Assembly (NCBI GenBank): GCA_009763385.1
Contig: CM019825.1
Span: 20,885,499 to 20,949,498, forward strand
Source of the DNA: Coix lacryma-jobi var. lacryma-jobi
Lineage: Eukaryota; Streptophyta; Magnoliopsida; Poales; Poaceae
Direction of reading: 5' to 3'
Length of the DNA: 64,000 nt
This document shows, in pieces, positions 63,053 to 64,000 of this stretch; the stretch's first letter is position 1; every line of letters begins with the position of its first letter. Under the pieces are notes generated by a model. The model saw only the letters and a program-made list of their open reading frames with translations. It ran no database searches and was not told the origin of the DNA. Position numbers and translations under genes: made by a program.

Positions 63053-64000
63053 TGTGACACCCTAAAAATCGTTTTTCGGAAATAAGGAGTTAATATGATT
63101 TTACTTATTTATTTTTCATGAAACATATAGGCCAAATAATAATTTTTGGTGAAGTAATAAAATATCTCGTGGCGTAGAAACATTTTTGTTGCATTCATGC
63201 TGGAGCATAATATTTTGCTTGAGTGTAGGAATAGTGTTGAGTGGTTCAAATTCAAATTTGATTTGAATTTGAGCAAGTTTTTCAAAAGGAAATAAAAGAA
63301 AAAGGCTTTTCTTTTTCACCCTCTCCCTTTCCACTCTTTTGGCCCAGCCCGCCACGCCTTTCTCCCTCCCTCTCCCCACCTCTCCCCGCTCGGGCCTTGG
63401 CCTGCTCCGGCCCAGCGCCCCGGCCCGCTCCCTCTCTCTCTCGCGCGCGCCTGCAGCGCCGCGGCCCGGTCGCCTTCGCGGCCCAGCTCGCTCGCGTCGC
63501 GGCCCGCTCGCCCGCGCAGCGCGCAAGCGCCCGCCGCGTCCCCGCCTTCGCCCGCTGCCACCCCGGCCCCACCTGTCAGCGTCAGACCCTTCCCCTACCT
63601 CGCGACGGCTCGCGCGCGCGTCGCCGCCACCTGCTCCTCTCCTGCAACGGCCGCGCGAGTGGCATTCAAGGCCACTCAGGCTTCCATCAAGCCCCGGTGG
63701 AGCTCCCCGACCCTTCGCCGCCTCCTCCGAACCCTATAAAGCCGTGGCTGAAGCCCTGACTCCCTCCCCTCGCCACTTCCCGTACCCACCCTCTCTGCCG
63801 CCGCCTGCGAGGCCCCGCTGGCCGTCCTAGCTCTCCATCGAGCACCCGCAGGTGACGCCGCGACCGTCCGAACCAACCCCGAGCTCTCCCCTTTCTGTTT
63901 CGCGCAAACCCGAGCTCATCGAGTCCTTTCCCTTTCTTGCAGAGCGCCACCGCCGTCGATCTCGCCGTGGTAAGCTCCTCCGCCGTGGCCAAGGTCGCCA
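63053..64000 (+). repeat. Partial LTR of another retrotransposon, cut by window end
   Basis: Begins TGTGACACCCTAAAAATCG, a gypsy-type LTR start like the end at 1119, and then follows an AT-rich part and a GC-rich part with a plus-strand TATA box. The end and the internal region are beyond the window, so size, family and target duplication are unknown. Long frames at 63282-63992 on both strands come from GC-rich non-coding DNA and are not credible genes. It probably inserted into the CACTA element. Confidence 0.65.
63734..63740 (+). promoter_or_regulatory. Putative TATA box of the partial LTR
   Basis: CTATAAA within GAACCCTATAAAGCCGTGG, downstream of a GC-rich zone, directing plus-strand transcription. 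This suggests the element reads rightwards. Confidence 0.5.

Noticed and set aside
63282..63992. Several frames of 80-160 codons on both strands at the window end
   Set aside because: All in GC-rich LTR sequence with mutually overlapping frames and no motifs.

Overview
The window reads as nuclear DNA of a grass, most likely a panicoid (maize/sorghum/sugarcane/Miscanthus-type) genome. The evidence is GC-rich intronless UDP-glycosyltransferase genes, CACTA elements with grass-type subterminal repeats, many Stowaway/Tourist/hAT-like MITEs, a SIRE/Opie-type copia element and Ty3/gypsy elements with LTRs of about 4 kb. The species is an inference; no rRNA, tRNA, organellar or bacterial signal was seen.

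Layout. 1-5253: 5' part of a minus-strand Ty3/gypsy element (gag, PBS, about 4.1 kb LTR carrying a fresh 599-bp tandem duplication), next to the right part of a CACTA element (5254-6976) that carries an RNase H1 N-terminal (viroplasmin-like) reading frame and a 104-bp tandem array. 7.2-29.9 kb is the gene island: a frameshifted C2H2 zinc-finger gene, an unknown small basic protein with an Agenet/Tudor-like core (copy A), a foldback element, UGT1 (minus), the six-exon gene for the plastid NDH subunit PnsB3 (minus), UGT2 (plus), a frameshifted UGT3 (plus) and a frameshifted DUF1618 gene. 31,048-35,372 is a solo gypsy LTR with a perfect 5-bp target duplication. 38.2-43.95 kb holds an inverted, locally tandem duplication of the copy A-UGT block: a UGT 3' fragment, copy B (frameshifted), copy C (intact) and a 5' remnant of a fourth copy D. 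44.0-44.9 kb is a 5'-truncated LINE with a 13-bp target duplication. 45.2-49.1 kb is AT-rich intergenic DNA with a degenerate AAACTTTG repeat field. 49,092 to at least 63,052 is a CACTA element broken by a 12.5-kb minus-strand Ty1/copia element and then by the 5' end of another LTR element that runs off the window.

How the genes relate. The three UGTs are a local family of small-molecule glucosyltransferases. UGT1 and UGT2 look functional; UGT3 is a pseudogene whose 5' half resembles UGT1 and whose 3' half is almost the same as UGT2, which points to gene conversion or unequal exchange. The Agenet-like gene and the 3' end of UGT1 were copied together as one block, inverted about 30 kb away and then tandemly repeated. 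PnsB3 is an unrelated conserved photosynthesis gene sitting among the UGTs and is the best anchor for synteny. Everything else is transposon-derived, and nested insertions and empty sites give a relative order of events.
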